The notes: generated by a model from the letters alone, not told the origin. Positions 22,271-33,884 are shown, counted from the stretch's first letter. The stretch: 64,000 bases of DNA from Taenia hydatigena (GCA_036345935.2 JADWOT020001163.1:1-64000), one strand, 5' to 3'. Translations and numbers: made by a program.

Positions 22271-22457
22271 TGTAGTACTTTGCTTGTTTGTACTACCGGT
22301 TTTTGGTCAGGATCACAGGGGTAGTCATTTTGCCCTAGCTGCCTAGGCTGGTCTCCGGGACATGCCAGCGACTTATTTCCCTCTGTTCGTTGAATATATA
22401 TATTCTGCCCTGCCATTCCGCCTTCTCTTGCCTTTGAGGGAGTCTCGGGACGCTACA
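22271..22457 (+). mobile_element. Solo LTR-like element, 187 bp (left arm, element 2)
   Basis: It begins TGTAGTACTTTG and ends GGGACGCTACA (TG...CA). It shares the central 'ttggtcaggatcacaggggt' stretch with the 3' LTR of the TRIM-like element at 38843-38986, but contains about 45 bp more near its 3' end. The left arm of the inverted repeat ends 12 bp after it. Confidence 0.65.
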
Positions 22458-22469
22458 ATCACAGTATAG

Positions 22470-22726
22470 TATTTTAAATAAGGCATTGATCGCTGGCAGG
22501 TCCTTTGTAATAAAATTCCATTCCGATCTAATTCTTTTAATATTTAGGCATTACTGGTAGGTATACTTTCCTGCCAACCTGGGAAAGTTGTATTGTAATT
22601 CACCTATCATATCATTAACAAAACCATATATTGTAGGCGACCTTTTGCATAAATCTTTGCCAGCATTACTAAACGGCAATAATAACTCAATATTGGATGC
22701 ACCCGCCTATGATATTGAATGTCTAG
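22470..22726 (+). other. Central spacer of the inverted repeat
   Basis: 257 bp. The left part (22470-22608) is unique in the window. The right part (22609-22726) reappears in reverse complement at the end of the third copy (28681-28798). The right arm and the third copy therefore share a longer version of the unit than the left arm does. Confidence 0.85.
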
Positions 22727-22738
22727 CTATACTGTGAT

Positions 22739-22923
22739 TGTAGCGTCCCGAGACTCCCTCAAAGGCAAGAGAAGGCGGAATGGCAGGGTAGAATATATAT
22801 TCAACAAACAGAGGGAAGTAAGTCGCTGGCATGTCTCGGAGACCGGCCTAGGCAGCTAGAGCAAAATGACTACCCCTGTGATCCTGACCAAAAACCGGTA
22901 GTACAAACAAGCAAAGTACTACA
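22739..22923 (-). mobile_element. Solo LTR-like element (right arm, element 2)
   Basis: Mirror copy of the element at 22271-22457, ending in TGTAG/CTACA termini, 2 bp shorter in its TA run. It lies 12 bp from the inner edge of the arm. Confidence 0.65.
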
Positions 22924-22927
22924 GTAA

Positions 22928-23103
22928 TGCCTTGTTTTTTTGGACTGTCGGTCTTGGTCAGGGTCACAGAGGTGGCCATGCTGGCGGTGTCCGGGCTATG
23001 CCAGAAGCTCATTTCCTTCTGTCTGTTGAATATATATATATACATATATTTCACCTTAGTATTCTGCCTTCTTTTGCCTTCAAGGAAACCTCGGGAGGCT
23101 GCA
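22928..23103 (+). mobile_element. Solo LTR-like element (right arm, element 1)
   Basis: Mirror copy of 22091-22266 with TG...CA ends, head-to-head with the previous element. Confidence 0.6.
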
Positions 23104-23399
23104 ATAGCTTTTGATGGTAGTCAAGTCTTTACGCTTCATGCAGACACATAAGTATTGAATGCATGAGTCGTTGCAGTCGATTAAATTGGCTTTCCTCGCA
23201 GACTGACTCAAACCTAAATTTACAAGCAGTTCATCAAACGGGATCGACCATGTATAGAGAAAAAAAGAGTCATTCACAGGTGTTTATAAATGTCTTAGTA
23301 ATTCATTAGTGTACACCAGTAAATCTGATTCAATCAGGTTCGGGAAGTTGTTAGCAAAATCCAATCACATTGCCGCAGATGCAGGCTATTCGCAGACAA

Positions 23400-23564
23400 C
23401 TAGGCACTCCACGGACCTGGTCTTCTGCCGCCCTTCGGACATGTAGGCACGCAGATTTTCCAGGGCCCTCTGAAGACTCTTCGAATTCCATCACCGATTC
23501 TTCTGAAAGCGCCGCTGATCCTTCGTCGGATGCTACACCATCCAGCCGGCGCAAGGACATCAAC
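23400..23564 (-). other. In-frame cationic amphipathic segment downstream of gene B stop (right arm)
   Basis: Same 54-codon basic segment as in the left arm, in frame with gene B after TGA. The codon after Trp is TGT (Cys) instead of GGT, adding a third cysteine to the segment. Confidence 0.5.
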
Positions 23565-23774
23565 TCACTCGTCAGCTTTATCAGGTTCCCCAAGCAACTC
23601 CTCTTCCTCCCACGCTTCGGTCGCTTCCTCACTCTTTAGGGTGTCAGACACCTCGAAGAGGTCCTCCTCTAACTTGCGCACAGCCTCCCCACCCGCCACC
23701 ACGGCAGCAGAGACGTGGTGTAAGGCGAATGCAAAGAGGAGAAGAAGGCAGACCAAACCCGAATGTGATCGCAT
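23565..23774 (-). CDS. Secreted acidic peptide / precursor B (right-arm copy), 69 aa
   Basis: Identical protein to the left copy: signal peptide, then acidic segment, then TGA. The TATA box lies at 23845-23839 on the minus strand, 71 bp before the ATG. No difference in the 69 codons was noticed, so selection on the protein cannot be judged from the arms. Confidence 0.65.
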   Translation of the reverse strand: MRSHSGLVCLLLLFAFALHHVSAAVVAGGEAVRKLEEDLFEVSDTLKSEEATEAWEEEELLGEPDKADE

Positions 23775-23838
23775 GTTGTATTTTCGTAGTGCTAACGGTA
23801 ACTGCGTACGAACGTAGGCTCTGCCGCCTCTGTCGCAC

Positions 23839-23845
23839 ATTTATA
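23839..23845 (-). promoter_or_regulatory. TATA box of gene B, right copy
   Basis: TATAAAT on the minus strand, 71 bp before the ATG at 23774, with the same forkhead-like cluster upstream (about 23858-23889). Confidence 0.6.
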
Positions 23846-25116
23846 TTCTCAGTCGATTGTTTGTTTAGCTTTCGTAAACCCCTGTTTACATGAGTGGGCG
23901 AGGCAGAAGTGAGTAAATGTTGCGTCGCATACCACACACTGTTAGAACCAATTCCGCCCACGACATGTGGCAAGCATGTGTTTTTGTGAATGAGGAAGTA
24001 GCGCTGCTCTGTGGTGTGTCTCACGGATGCAGAGGTATGGTATCCCCTTAAATGCCAATAAAAATTGTGGAACAAAATCCTCGAATTGTCACATGAACGA
24101 CCTTATAAATTTGTCCGTTTGAAAACAAGAACTGTGAACAATGCATACACACACGTTGTCCGCGTGCACACCAGAAAACGTATTTGGTACGTTTGCGTCA
24201 CCATTTGCGCATACACTAAGACATAAAGCGTTAGTGGTGCCTGTACACATTGAATTGTGAAGCTGTGCAACTCCGGACTAGGTAACCACCTCGGTACTTG
24301 AAATTGCGCCTTCGAAATCTCGCGTTTGTGCAGCCTTACATGTCGCTCTGCGTCAGGCAGCAGCAACCTTTTAGAGGACTTCCAACTAGGTTTATAACGT
24401 CTGCAATTTCTGTTTGCGTCTTCCTTCTGCACACCCATCTACCTTGAACTATTTCAGCTAATATGCGCTCCAACTTGTGCACATCCCTCACCATAATCCT
24501 TACTATCACTCCTGGCATCCAGGTCAGGCTGAGACTTTCATTTTATATCTTAGTGCATAGTTTTAGGTCCGGATCGGCATTATTCTGTGTATCAACTCAA
24601 ACTACTCAATGACAAAAGTTTGAAACATTAATCCCTAGGTTCCTTTCCTTGTGCAGACGGCTAACAAAGTTTCTATCAACTCAATAATGAGTATGGGTGG
24701 AAATCCAACCTTACTTTGCTCTATAAGACGCGAAGAAGGAAACGCAGCTCAAAACATGTGTAAGGTTAAGAGCATTAACTGCCGTCTTCGAGGACTCAAG
24801 CGCAAGTTATGCAACCACAATTAGAGGCTTGATGGCACACGCTACTACGGAAGTCAGGAAGCTCGAGTTGGCAGGCGATACTGCTTATTCACCCCATATT
24901 TTGCAAGAAGGGCTCTGGTGACTACCTTGAATGCTTCACCTGAAATTTTATAAATGCAATGTTGTGCAATATTAGTTCGGAGTAACGAATCCAAGCCATC
25001 TAGGCCTATTTCAATAATGTTGTCATGGTGTGTATAGCAACACGTTATGAATTGATTGCATGATTAGCCAAGTGGTGAGAGGGTATACCGATTCCGTACA
25101 TCCGCCCCGTTCGAAA

Positions 25117-25123
25117 GTAAACA
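25117..25123 (+). promoter_or_regulatory. Forkhead-like site upstream of gene A, right copy
   Basis: GTAAACA, 43 bp before the TATA box. The equivalent position in the left arm differs by one base (GAAAACA), a possible regulatory difference between the two A copies. Confidence 0.4.
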
Positions 25124-25159
25124 TTGAGATTGAAAGATATTCAAGCCTATCGCGATGCC

Positions 25160-25166
25160 TATAAAG
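25160..25166 (+). promoter_or_regulatory. TATA box of gene A, right copy
   Basis: TATAAAG, 71 bp before the ATG at 25231. Confidence 0.6.
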
Positions 25167-25230
25167 CACCACGTAGGGGGTACGCAAAGCATTCTCCACA
25201 CAACCAGCATCAGCTCTGCATTAATACAGC

Positions 25231-25563
25231 ATGCGTTCATTGTCAAATCTAGTCTGCATGGATCTTCTCCTCGTCTTCACTTCACACCCTACCTTCTCCG
25301 CGTCTTTGGCGATTGACAAGGCTGCGCTGAGGCCAGAGGCAGACCTTTCCGACTTGTCAGACCTTTCGGAGGGTGAAGACGTAATCGAGGACGTGGTTGA
25401 GAAGGAGGCGTTCAATGAACTCAATGAAGATGACGTAAGTGAGGATGCCTTCATGCCAGCTGTGTTTCGTCGTCTTCCAGTAAGATACAAATGTGTCTAC
25501 AATCGTAAAGCCAAAAGGATTCAATGCTTTCCGAGTCCGCAATTTATTCTTCTTCGTCGTTGA
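25231..25563 (+). CDS. Secreted acidic-pro/cationic-peptide precursor A (right copy), 110 aa
   Basis: Same layout as the left copy: signal peptide, acidic segment, cationic C-terminal 38 residues with C88 and C99. The two A proteins differ only in the acidic segment, where a few residues change around position 50-62 (for example DATED versus DVIED and EEETF versus EKEAF). The signal peptide and the cationic part are identical. No indel disturbs the frame. This pattern fits a pro-piece under looser constraint than the mature peptide, although recent duplication or gene conversion also limits differences. Confidence 0.72.
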   Translation: MRSLSNLVCMDLLLVFTSHPTFSASLAIDKAALRPEADLSDLSDLSEGEDVIEDVVEKEAFNELNEDDVSEDAFMPAVFRRLPVRYKCVYNRKAKRIQCFPSPQFILLRR

Positions 25564-25750
25564 CCACTTGTTCTCACTTGATTATATACCATTTACCTTG
25601 CAAAACATCTATGTGGATCTGTTCTGCTTCTTAATTTTGTCGTGTAATGCTGTGATAAGCCACAGCAATACAATTTAGTATTTCACTTACCGCTATAGTA
25701 AGTTAAATGAGTTGTTGTATTGGCTGTATCTCTTCCTAAGTGCTCTCCTT

Positions 25751-25756
25751 AATAAA
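25751..25756 (+). terminator. AATAAA polyadenylation signal, gene A right copy
   Basis: AATAAA about 190 bp after the gene A stop, conserved in the left arm. Confidence 0.5.
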
Positions 25757-27559
25757 GCTGGCCTTAGATCGTTATGTTTTAATTACGCGGTCCCAGAAAA
25801 TGAAAACAGTGAATTTTGCAATTAAGTAGGAATTTTTGGCGTGTGCTCTAGCACTTAATGGAAGAGAGAGGAAAGAATGAGTAAAATGGACAGATGGAAA
25901 CAGAAAATCATTTGTCGACAGTTATAGAGGGTCCATCAGTATTGATCGAATAGACAAAGATTCGAAGAAAGAAATCCCTCACCTTGGCGAAGCAAACCGC
26001 AGAAATTGTGACACAAACCACCATCCACTCGAAGTACTTGGAAAGCAAAAGTGAGGCATGGATGGCAGGTTAGCAAGACTTAGTGCAGAAAAAGTGGCTT
26101 TGGTGTATGCAATTACCCATTGGGCAAAAGTAAGGCTGAGTGAAATGCTTTCATCTGCTAGCTTTATGGAAATGTAAGTGCTCTGTTCGGATGAAGCACA
26201 AGTTCCATGATGCATAACGAATGTAGGAGACCGGAGGAAACTATGAATGCAGAAGAACAAAGTTAACTGATCAGTGAATATATCTAAATGCAAGGCAAGC
26301 ATTGGGCTGGAATAAAACTGCACTTTCGATTAAAATGGAATGCTGCCCATGAAAGACTGAGATGGTGTCGAGGCTCTAGCATCGGCATCCATCGGCCGAC
26401 GGACCAAAAATAAGCCAAAATCTGAACCATTCTAATGCGTCATAAATGGTACGGCTCTATATCTTAAAGGCTAGCATCGTTAGAATTGCATGGTTACAGA
26501 TGGGTACGAGTAGGTCTTGAATGGCGTTAAAGTCTCCTATGTTTCTTTGTAGAAGCCTAACGACTCACCATCGAAGGTAATGAGACCCGGTCAGCGCAAT
26601 AATACCTTCCTTTCCTCATTTTTCCTAGGCACACCTTACGCTTCGACCTCCTTACACACCGTTTTCATCACCACTCTTTGGGTGAAGGTGTCCGTGAGAT
26701 CAGCTTCTATGCTACTTCAGCGTCCTCTACAATGGTGTTAAGGATGGGCCAAGGGTGGTAGTGATCGCAACCTGTAAGCGCATAAACAGACTATTCACCA
26801 AACGAATGCGCAAAGTAGAGCCAACAATTGGGTGCCTGGGACCAGACGTTCATGCGGGAAATAGTTTGTGAGCCTAAAGCCAATTACCTGGAGGACTAAT
26901 TGCAGGCAAACGCAATCTGCTGCCTTGATGAACTAAATTGTAAACTAAGCTATGACGTTACTGTCAACACTAGATCTCTAGCTCTCCAGTGCAGAGCATT
27001 CAGCGGGATGTAACGACGTGTGTTTTAGGTTGATGAGCCTTCGGTTAACGCTCTAAGGTGTTGGCGACTTAAGTACCTTGTCCGGAGGTGCACAGTTTCA
27101 CAATTCAATGTGTACAAGCACTACTAACGCTTTATGTTCTAGTGTATGCGCAAATGGTGACGCAACGACAAAGTGTGATGGGAAATAAGAATTTATCCGG
27201 TGAGAGCCACAAACGTACCAAATACGTTTTCTGGTGTGCACGCGGACAACGTGTGTGTATGCATTGTTCACAGTTCTTGTTTCCAAACGGGCAAATTTAT
27301 AAGGTTGTTCATGTGACAATTCGAGCATTTTGTTCCACAATTTTTATTGGCAGTTAAGGGGATACCATACCTCTGCATCCGTGAGACACACCACAGAGCG
27401 GCGCTACTTCCTCATTCACAAAAACACATGCTTGCCACATGTCGTGGGCGGAATTGGTTCTAACAGTGTGTGGTATCCGACGCAACATTTACGCACTTCT
27501 GCCTCGCCCACTCATGTAAACAGGGGTTTACGAAAGCTAAACAAACAATCGACTGAGAA

Positions 27560-27566
27560 TATAAAT
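27560..27566 (+). promoter_or_regulatory. TATA box of gene B, third copy
   Basis: TATAAAT, 71 bp before the ATG at 27631, with the GTAAACA/GTTTAC cluster upstream at 27516-27547. Confidence 0.6.
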
Positions 27567-27630
27567 GTGCGACAGAGGCGGCAGAGCCTACGTTCGTACG
27601 CAGTTACCGTTAGCACTACGAAAATACAAC

Positions 27631-27840
27631 ATGCGATCACATTCGGGTTTGGTCTGCCTTCTTCTCCTCTTTGCATTCGCCTTACACCACGTCTCTGCTG
27701 CCGTGGTGGCGGGTGGGGAGGCTGTGCGCAAGTTAGAGGAGGACCTCTTCGAGGTGTCTGACACCCTAAAGAGTGAGGAAGCGACCGAAGCGTGGGAGGA
27801 AGAGGAGTTGCTTGGGGAACCTGATAAAGCTGACGAGTGA
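27631..27840 (+). CDS. Secreted acidic peptide / precursor B (third copy), 69 aa
   Basis: The same 69 residues and the same TGA as the other two copies. Its promoter proximal region is intact, but the truncation leaves it without a divergent gene A partner. Confidence 0.65.
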   Translation: MRSHSGLVCLLLLFAFALHHVSAAVVAGGEAVRKLEEDLFEVSDTLKSEEATEAWEEEELLGEPDKADE

Positions 27841-28005
27841 GTTGATGTCCTTGCGCCGGCTGGATGGTGTAGCATCCGACGAAGGATCAGCGGCGCTTTC
27901 AGAAGAATCGGTGATGGAATTCGAAGAGTCTTCAGAGGGCCCTGGAAAATCTGCGTGCCTACATGTCCGAAGGGCGGCAGAAGACCAGGTCCGTGGAGTG
28001 CCTAG
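27841..28005 (+). other. In-frame cationic amphipathic segment downstream of gene B stop (third copy)
   Basis: Same basic segment as the other copies, in frame after TGA, with the Trp-Cys version found in the right arm. Confidence 0.5.
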
Positions 28006-28301
28006 TTGTCTGCGAATAGCCTGCATCTGCGGCAATGTGATTGGATTTTGCTAACAACTTCCCGAACCTGATCGAATCAGATTTACTGGTGTACACTGAC
28101 GAATTACTAAGACATTTATAAACACCTGTGAATGACTCTTTTTTTCTCTATACATGGTCGATCCCGTTTGATGAACTGCTTGTAAATTTAGGTTTGAGTC
28201 AGTCTGCGAGGAAAGCCAATTTAATCGACTGCAACGACTCATGCATTCAATACTTATGTGTCTGCATGAAGCGTAAAGACTTGACTACCATCAAAAGCTA
28301 T

Positions 28302-28477
28302 TGCAGCCTCCCGAGGTTCCCTTGAAGGCAAAAGAAGGCAGAATACTAAGGTGAAATATATGTATATATATATATTCAACAGACAGAAGGAAATGAGCTT
28401 CTGGCATAGCCCGGACACCGCCAGCATGGCTACCTCTGTGACCCTGACCAAGACCGACAGTCCAAAAAAACAAGGCA
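28302..28477 (-). mobile_element. Solo LTR-like element (third copy, element 1)
   Basis: Copy of 22091-22266. Confidence 0.6.
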
Positions 28478-28481
28478 TTAC

Positions 28482-28668
28482 TGTAGTACTTTGCTTGTTT
28501 GTACTACCGGTTTTTGGTCAGGATCACAGGGGTAGTCATTTTGCCCTAGCTGCCTAGGCTGGTCTCCGGGACATGCCAGCGACTTATTTCCCTCTGTTCG
28601 TTGAATATATATATTCTGCCCTGCCATTCCGCCTTCTCTTGCCTTTGAGGGAGTCTCGGGACGCTACA
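28482..28668 (+). mobile_element. Solo LTR-like element (third copy, element 2)
   Basis: Copy of 22271-22457 with TGTAG...CTACA ends. Confidence 0.65.
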
Positions 28669-28798
28669 ATCACAGTATAGCTAGACATTCAATATCATAG
28701 GCGGGTGCATCCAATATTGAGTTATTATTGCCGTTTAGTAATGCTGGCAAAGATTTATGCAAAAGGTCGCCTACAATATATGGTTTTGTTAATGATAT

Positions 28799-31700
28799 AT
28801 AATGCAAGGCACAATGATGATGTAAAATAAGGTATTCGCTGCAAGACCTAAAGTGAAATTTAAATTTAGGAAAAGCGAGAAATTAACACTCTTGCCGCAT
28901 TCCATCTAAAGATATAACTGCGCTTTCAAGCAACTAGAGCATATAAACTCACACATAAGATTGTTGGTAGATTTACAATAAAAATTAAATTACTTAAACA
29001 TGTGAAACATATGTGTTTAACCAACTGCTACATGTGTAATTTAAATGAAGGCAGGAATTAAAAGGCATGATTTAACGAAGATACCATATTTTGTGATTGC
29101 TTAAATCCGGACCAGGTCTTTGAATTGGCCAACCTGCCAATTATTTTCAAGGTCACTGGCGGCAACATTGTTTCTTCCGATAAAGTGTTGGACTAATCGC
29201 CTTAGTTGAAGCGGTAAAATTTCAACAGAAGGGGCTCTATTCTCCAAGGAAGGGCAATTAATAAAATTCACTGGGCACTGCTTCGTGAAATGACTTCACA
29301 GGCCCTAAAATTCTACAGAAACGTGTGTGGATTTACGAAAATATATTTTGATTAGCAGGGGGCCATCACTTCGCTGATAACTCAGGTTAGAGTAGATTGC
29401 ATTTTATGACTTCTTGCTGTGTCACTTATGCACAAATAAATAATGATAACCATTCACTAGACAAACCGAATTAACTGTTAACTCTCAATATTTCCAGCAT
29501 TGACACACGGATAAGGATGCTGTACCAGAATTGCTTTAGTACCAATCTGCACATTACTTCGAGCATTTGAAGTAAACTTGAACAAGAAAAGCGTTGAATC
29601 CACTCGCATTCAAAATAATATAGAACACATTTAAAGGTAAAACTCATATTTAAAAAAAATTAGCTTTGTATTTTAATGGTCTGGAGCATTTTGAGTGAGC
29701 TGCAAAAGCAAAAACTATCGTTAGCATATCTCAATGTCAAATTAACTTTGCAGCCACCTTATCATGAGACGCGGATCTCTAGCACAATTCAACCAGTAAG
29801 ATAATAAACATTTTTACCTCCTTTAGCGTCATTTGCAGTTTGACACGACTTCTGATAAAGCGACTTCGAAACTAGTAAAGGCAGAGGTAATGATGTTGAG
29901 CGTCGGCGTCCGTGGTGAAGTGAGCCTCCTTAGGAGTTCTAAACAGAATCAGCGTTTGCGACTAACATAGTCACAGTCACCCGTAGTGCTTCGAGATTCG
30001 GCGGAGTACATTCGCCCGAGTATCATGCACATCTTTGCATATAACTTTGGTGCACCAATAAAGTGATCTCTTGACTTGCACTTATATGCACACCGTGAAA
30101 TCAATGATTATCATACTGCTTGAAGTCAATGCGCTAAGTAGTCTAGTGAGGATGCCTGCCTTATAAGGATGCACGTTGTAATACAGTCCTATAATTCCCG
30201 TATTTGGTTGGAGTTTGCGTCGCCTCCGGCTTAACTGCCATCGTCGCTAAACTTTACCGACATTGATTTTACTGACCACCTCCGCTAAGCACTGCACTTT
30301 GGCACAATTTTAGACCCCATCGCAACTCACATTGCAGGAGTGCATGGCTTTAGCTCACACAACCTCATGTCACGCATTTGTGGTGTAACAGCTATTCTGC
30401 AGCCGCATATTTGGGCGCATGTGAAAGCGGTGCAAGAGGAGCATTAAGATTATTTGACATGAGTCTAGAAGCATAAGGCGCAGCAGCTTGATGCAACGTG
30501 CAACAGCGGGTTTGCGGCGTCAGCACCTACTGAAGCACGGCAGACGTAGCAATTAAATAGGCACCTCAGCAGTTGCATGCGTCTCTAGGTTACTTTTCAG
30601 CGTTTTATGACTAATACATAAAATGCTACAGTAGCCAAAATTGAGTCTCAATTCGTCCGGTAGTACTCTTCCTTCCCTAGGCTTGGCCATAGTGGATAAG
30701 TACAATCTTTATCGCCTCTCCTTTTCTTTATAATGAAATCCCACGGTCCTCCTTTGTTTACTTCTAAAACCGAAATTACACCCAAGACTCAGAGTGAACT
30801 GCAGGATTAATCATCACAGAGGTCCTTGATGCTTTCGCAGTTAGGAAACAATCACCTTCCGCATATTTCACACCCTATAGCATCACTGTATGATTGGATA
30901 GAGATTTTCCTTAAATTAAGCCTTTCCTTTTGGCGTTCTTTCAAAAAGAATTGTGTAAAACTTTACCGTCGATGACTGATAATTGGGTGTGTGGATGAGT
31001 TGGCCTCTAGGGTGTGGCAGTGCGCAAAACCACTTAACGCATATCAACATTAAGTATGCAATAAGTATTTGGTTTTATCTCACCATCATGGAATAATCTG
31101 ACCAATATGCACAAACCTAGTGATATTTCAAACGCTTACCCTGTCCTAGGGAACTCTTTCTGCAAAATGACTTCTTCATTTAAGAGAACAATGAGGACAA
31201 GGTCGCACATCTTGGATGACCATTGATCATTTGAAGTGTAAAAGATACGGTGGAAGAAGAATGACTAGTGGTCGGCGAGCAGCACGAGCACACCTAGAGA
31301 CCCTTTAGTAAGTAGGTAGAAGTAAGCTCTGTGCTAGACTAAGTACGTTTGGTATTTTGGTTCTCAGAGCTCTCACAATGGGGCGTCAAAGAAGAGGTAA
31401 GTCAATGTGCCTAATCTCTGGTACTGAATGAGTGGCATACAGACTAATGGCTAGAATTACAAAGCCATGTCGGGTTTGACGCTCGCTGATTCTACCTGGT
31501 CGAGTCAGGATAAGAAGTGCTGTTTCCACAGATTTCTTTTTGCCTGTAGTTTAAAAAAGTGTGGTCGAGCGTAGCTGTGCATAGTGTCACAGACTATCTC
31601 AGCGCAACGTACCCTGATATAAAATGGCACAATGTGGTGCAGGAATGACAGAGCAGGGCGTCTTCTTTTATCGCCTTATCATGATGCTGCTGATAACAAT

Positions 31701-33814
31701 CATATATCCTTCACGACTTTTGGCAAAAAAAGAGTCGACTACCACTGTTTTTCATCGTGAGCTAATGCAAAGACGGATTAATCTCACCGCAACACACTGT
31801 TATGCTTTCATCCAGTTTTATTCAACTTCTGACACTTTGTAGGGGCGGTATATCTCGCCTGCTACTCCCTTGAATTCTTTGCCGTCACCATTCTTAGAGC
31901 TTAACTTATGGTTGGCATTCGCAAGTGCCATCATCAGCGGACCTTCATTGCACCAGTAACTTGAATTCCATCTCATCTAGTTGTGATGAGCAGCGACTAA
32001 TAAATAACAAGGTGTGCATTTCGGATCAGGCTACTTCAAGCTGGGGTGACTTCCGTCGACTAGAATGCAACTTGTTCCATGGGAGATAGAACTTGTGGTG
32101 TGTTCTGGGAGGCAGGATTAGCCCATATGTTGGTGCCAGGTCTTTTTATGAACGACGCGAGTCGAACAGAGTTTCTATTTGTTAGGAGACCGTGTGCTTT
32201 GAGCTAGTATAGCCATGAACACCGCACCCGTTCGATTACTTCAAATATGCAGTGTCTTAGTGTTTAATTTACTCGTTATGAGAAAACGGAAGGCGAAAAT
32301 TTAATGAAAGCATCCAAGTGTTGAATTGAGTTCCTCAACTGGCGTGGCTTAAGAACAAACTAACCTTTTTACAATGCAGCTAGATCTCGGCTAATATGGA
32401 CTCACTTGACAATCACTTTGACAAATTCTGTTTCACATGCTAAAAGAATTAAACAATCTGATCATATGGACAAATAAAAACAAGGTTTTGAGACCACCAC
32501 AGCCGTAGAAAATCTATTTATGCTGCGGTCTTCCATCGGCCTTAGGATGTTGAACCTAGGAGCGACAAAGCGGTTATTTTCATTTCTTCTCATACACAGT
32601 TTGCCAGCCTTTTTGCTTAGGAGAACTGGTCTTCCATGCCAAACAGATGGTCAGAATACTTGTAGATAGAAGCGGAGAAGCAGACAGTGACTCGATAAAT
32701 TAATTAACTTTGTATCGTCTGCAAAACTTACCTTAAATTCGAAAAAAAGTGTTGATTTCTCTACAGATGGATGAAATCTGCTAAAGACAGCACAGAACAA
32801 GCGAGGGATTGAGCAGCACTGAAAATTGGATGGAACATAATGAAACGCGAAAAAGGGCCAGTGTAAACGCCCTGATCTGTGTTGGTTTTAGACCTTCTCG
32901 ACTTTTAATTAAGCGTCTAACTAACTGTACAGAATGCTGCCGCTAAAAAAGCAACTGTGACTAATATGGCCTCATAAGGACAACGAGGAATGGGAACAAG
33001 CCATCACTTACACGAATGATAGGCTTTGCATGAGACGCTCAGCGAAACGTCAAATGTTTTTTGTGCATTTAATGTTAGGGCATTTGACACAATCTGATAT
33101 GGGCAGGTTTCAATAATGGATCATCAGACACTAATCTAGCTATAAACAAAGGCAGAAAACTTTGAATATTGGTATGCGAGACAACAGCGCTATAATTCTG
33201 TAGCACAGTACGGGTGAGAAAATTCGCACAGTGTTGTATACGGCGATGCCTTCGTAAGGACCACAGTTATGCAAAAAATTTTGCACGTTTAAAAAGAAGT
33301 AAAATTCTTACCGGCGTTGTTCCGATAACAACAAAAGAGACAAGCTTTATGAACAGGACGGTTAAATAAATGAGAAACCATCGCCAATGCCTTCTAAAGG
33401 CAGTACAGAAGCGATAATGGAAAGGCCTTATATCCCCTCAGAATAAATAGCATTCCAGGAGCTGTAGCACCAGACTGATCACATTTGAGGAAATAAAATG
33501 TGAAACGCCTTGAGCAGAAGACACTCCTGGAATGTGCCAACGCCCCATATGCTCGTAATCTGCTGGTTAGCGTTGCTTAATGCTTAAAATGAATATTGCC
33601 TATTCGAAAAGCGGCACACTGCAAGTGAAAAAGTTACGCAACAAATCGAATCTTGGAATGTACATGCAATCACATATTTTCCTATTTCCTAGTAATCACA
33701 GACACGGATTGCGTCACAACACTAATCGCATCAAAACCGCGCTTAATAAACTTATTAATCAGTGTTGGCAAATACGGCTACATTCAGTGCAAAATATAAG
33801 CATTACACTATCAG
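28799..33814. other. Intergenic, no gene recognised
   Basis: About 5 kb, AT-rich, with almost no open frame over 60 codons. A short ATG-plus-donor (atggggcgtcaaagaagag followed by GTAAGT at about 31378) looks like a first coding exon, but I could not find a continuing exon. Confidence 0.5.
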
Positions 33815-33855
33815 TATGCCTTCTTTTGCTTTCAAGAAGGTCTCGGAAGGCTACA
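33815..33855 (+). mobile_element. LTR 3'-end fragment of the same family
   Basis: 'tatgccttcttttgctttcaag' followed by 'ggtctcggaaggctaca' matches the 3' end of the inverted-repeat LTR elements, ending in CTACA. The 5' part is missing. Confidence 0.5.
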
Positions 33856-33884
33856 GCTGTCTTTACAACATAAGGTTATGTGGG

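Larger units (their letters stand above)
18121..22469 (+). repeat. Left arm of a ~4.35-kb inverted repeat
   Basis: The reverse complement of this segment reappears at 22727-27070. Coordinates of matching points sum to about 45191-45196 along the whole length, with small indels such as a 2-bp difference in a TA run near 22400. The inner 1.9 kb is almost identical between arms, while the outer 0.9 kb carries many substitutions and small indels. The arm contains secreted-peptide gene A (minus), gene B (plus) and two LTR-like elements at its inner end. Confidence 0.95.
22727..27070 (-). repeat. Right arm of the ~4.35-kb inverted repeat
   Basis: Reverse complement of 18121-22469. It carries gene B (minus), gene A (plus) and two LTR-like elements at its inner end. 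Its outer end at 27070 abuts the third, direct copy without a gap, the junction reading acttaagt. Confidence 0.95.
27071..28798 (+). repeat. Third, truncated direct copy of the unit
   Basis: It corresponds to left-arm 20895-22469 plus about 118 bp shared with the spacer/right arm (22609-22726, reverse complement). It contains gene B and both LTR-like elements but no gene A. Relative to the arms it lacks about 14 bp near its start and carries about 45 extra bp near 27165-27210. From 27365 on it is almost identical to the left arm. Confidence 0.93.

Noticed and set aside
31378..31530. Short ATG exon (MGRQRR) followed by GTAAGT
   Set aside because: The next acceptor leads quickly to a stop and no continuing exon was found.
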